Shown piece after piece: positions 63,264 through 64,000 of a stretch of 64,000 nt of DNA. Origin of the DNA: Phycisphaerales bacterium UBA2421 (GTDB lineage: Bacteria; Planctomycetota; Phycisphaerae; Tepidisphaerales; Tepidisphaeraceae); contig DDRH01000010.1 in the NCBI GenBank assembly GCA_002343075.1, positions 31,086-95,085 of the forward strand, read 5' to 3'. The translations under genes and the position numbers were made by a program. Every line of letters begins with the position of its first letter. Position 1 is the first letter of the stretch. The notes under the pieces were generated by a model. It made no database searches. It saw only the letters and a list, made by a program, of their open reading frames with translations, and was not told where the DNA came from.

Positions 63264-64000
63264 ATGCGTACCTCCACATTGCTTCGCGCACAGCTTGAGA
63301 GCCTCGAACATCGGATCACTCTGGCGGCAAGTGCGAGTCTGGATTCATCCGGACTGCTCACAATCCTCGGAACGGATAGTTTCGATCAAATCAGGCTGTC
63401 CCTTGTAAACCATGTGATTAGAGTTCGTGTTTCGACCGATTTTACACCTGCCCTCTCTCGCGACTTTGCATCAGGGGCCGTTTCCCGAATCAGTATCGAC
63501 GCTGGCGCTGGGGGCGATGGGGTGACGGTCGATCCGCTCATCGAGCATCCTGTGACGGTTCGTGGGGGCGCGGGCAGGGACAATTTGTCAACGGTGCCAC
63601 CGGGGGCGACCATTCTTAGTGACTTCCGGGATTCTTTGGCCCCCCCCGAGAATTCGCTAATCCAATACATTGAGGAAGATGTTTTTTTCGTTCCTTCCTC
63701 ATTCGAGTTTACGGTGGAGACGACACACGATCCGGTGCCATTGCTGAATGTGACGCTTTCGTTAAGCAATGGTGAGTTCGCAAATGAGAGTTGGCCGTTC
63801 AATTCTGACGGGATTGTCATTCGGCTCTCGGATCCGAGCGACATCGTGTCCGTCAGCAATCAACCTGGCACATTTCCGCTACATCTGCAAACCGGACTCG
63901 GCGCAGATACGATCACCGTACGCGGCGAAGGATTAATTTCGGTGGACGCTGGCGGCGGACCCGACATCATTAACGGAGGGACGTTTGCAGGCGGGCCCGC
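63264..64000 (+). CDS. Surface protein with LEHR motif, 3' truncated by the window
   Basis: An ATG at 63264, 31 nt after the previous stop, opens a frame that stays open to the window end (about 245 residues). It begins MRTSTLLRAQLESLEHRITLAAS, the planctomycete LESR/LEPR-type motif near the N-terminus, followed by beta-rich sequence with Gly/Asp-rich turns (AGAGGDGVTVD, GGAGRDNL, GLGADTITV, GGGPDIING) resembling loose RTX or cadherin-like repeats. It is probably the next gene of the same surface-protein cluster. The end is unknown. Confidence 0.75.
   Translation, partial: MRTSTLLRAQLESLEHRITLAASASLDSSGLLTILGTDSFDQIRLSLVNHVIRVRVSTDFTPALSRDFASGAVSRISIDAGAGGDGVTVDPLIEHPVTVRGGAGRDNLSTVPPGATILSDFRDSLAPPENSLIQYIEEDVFFVPSSFEFTVETTHDPVPLLNVTLSLSNGEFANESWPFNSDGIVIRLSDPSDIVSVSNQPGTFPLHLQTGLGADTITVRGEGLISVDAGGGPDIINGGTFAGGP

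Overview
The window reads as a chromosomal segment of a GC-rich member of the Planctomycetota, most likely Phycisphaerae-like. The evidence is three secreted proteins ending in VPEP plus a hydrophobic stretch plus an Arg-rich tail (PEP-CTERM), two surface proteins opening with planctomycete-type LESR/LEHR motifs, a MoxR/DUF58/BatA-like operon, dispersed TCATTCGTC-type and TTCATCTGCG-type intergenic repeats, and two groEL copies. lpxI and kdsA point to lipid A/Kdo synthesis and so to an outer membrane with LPS. I saw no rRNA, tRNA, CRISPR array, prophage or transposase. Genus cannot be fixed from the sequence alone.

Layout. 1-9.5 kb: end of a golvesin-like secreted protein, an M14 amidase-like lipoprotein, a DUF3592 membrane protein, a GT3 (eukaryote-type) glycogen synthase, a PEP-CTERM alkaline phosphatase, an M19 dipeptidase and HDAC-family deacetylase pair, and a GDSL esterase. 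9.8-16.9 kb: a PEP-CTERM DNRLRE-like protein with a strong terminator, a GH78 rhamnosidase, a membrane glycosyltransferase/TPR protein, DUF2071 and DCC proteins. 16.9-20 kb: lpxI, moaD, moaE, a DUF4149 protein and nth. 20-25.8 kb: a Gln-rich DUF4175-like membrane protein, an Fe3+/thiamine-type ABC binding protein and permease without an ATPase gene, and an NHL-repeat lipoprotein.

26.0-34.6 kb is one tightly packed plus-strand operon: a large vWA/GATase-like membrane protein, a colicin-E5-like RNase with a probable partner protein, MoxR, a run of very small ORFs including a HicB-like protein, DUF58, and a BatA-like vWA protein. Most junctions overlap (ATGA/GTGA or 8 nt). This is the most unusual locus in the window.

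34.6-50.9 kb: a CNT nucleoside transporter, a PNPOx-like protein, a ParD-ParE-MoaC operon, kdsA with a zinc-ribbon protein, a lipid kinase, an unknown coiled-coil membrane protein, a HicB-HicA-DnaJ-GrpE-FmdB-YacG operon, a groL-groS-groL chaperonin operon, a hexose-6-P mutarotase and an SDR. 51-58.5 kb: a spondin-N PEP-CTERM gene divergent from an ECF sigma/anti-sigma pair, a YhaM-type HD nuclease, an HtrA protease with glycerate kinase, and a Gfo/Idh/MocA oxidoreductase. 58.5-64 kb: repeats, a truncated small ORF and two large cell-surface proteins, the last running off the window.

Two themes cut across genes. First, many first genes have a -10-like hexamer (TATACT, TATGAT, TATCAT, TAATCT) exactly 6-7 nt before the start codon and no Shine-Dalgarno, which suggests frequent leaderless mRNAs. 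Second, small toxin-antitoxin-like modules sit at the head of, or inside, operons for core functions (MoxR, moaC, dnaJ/grpE).
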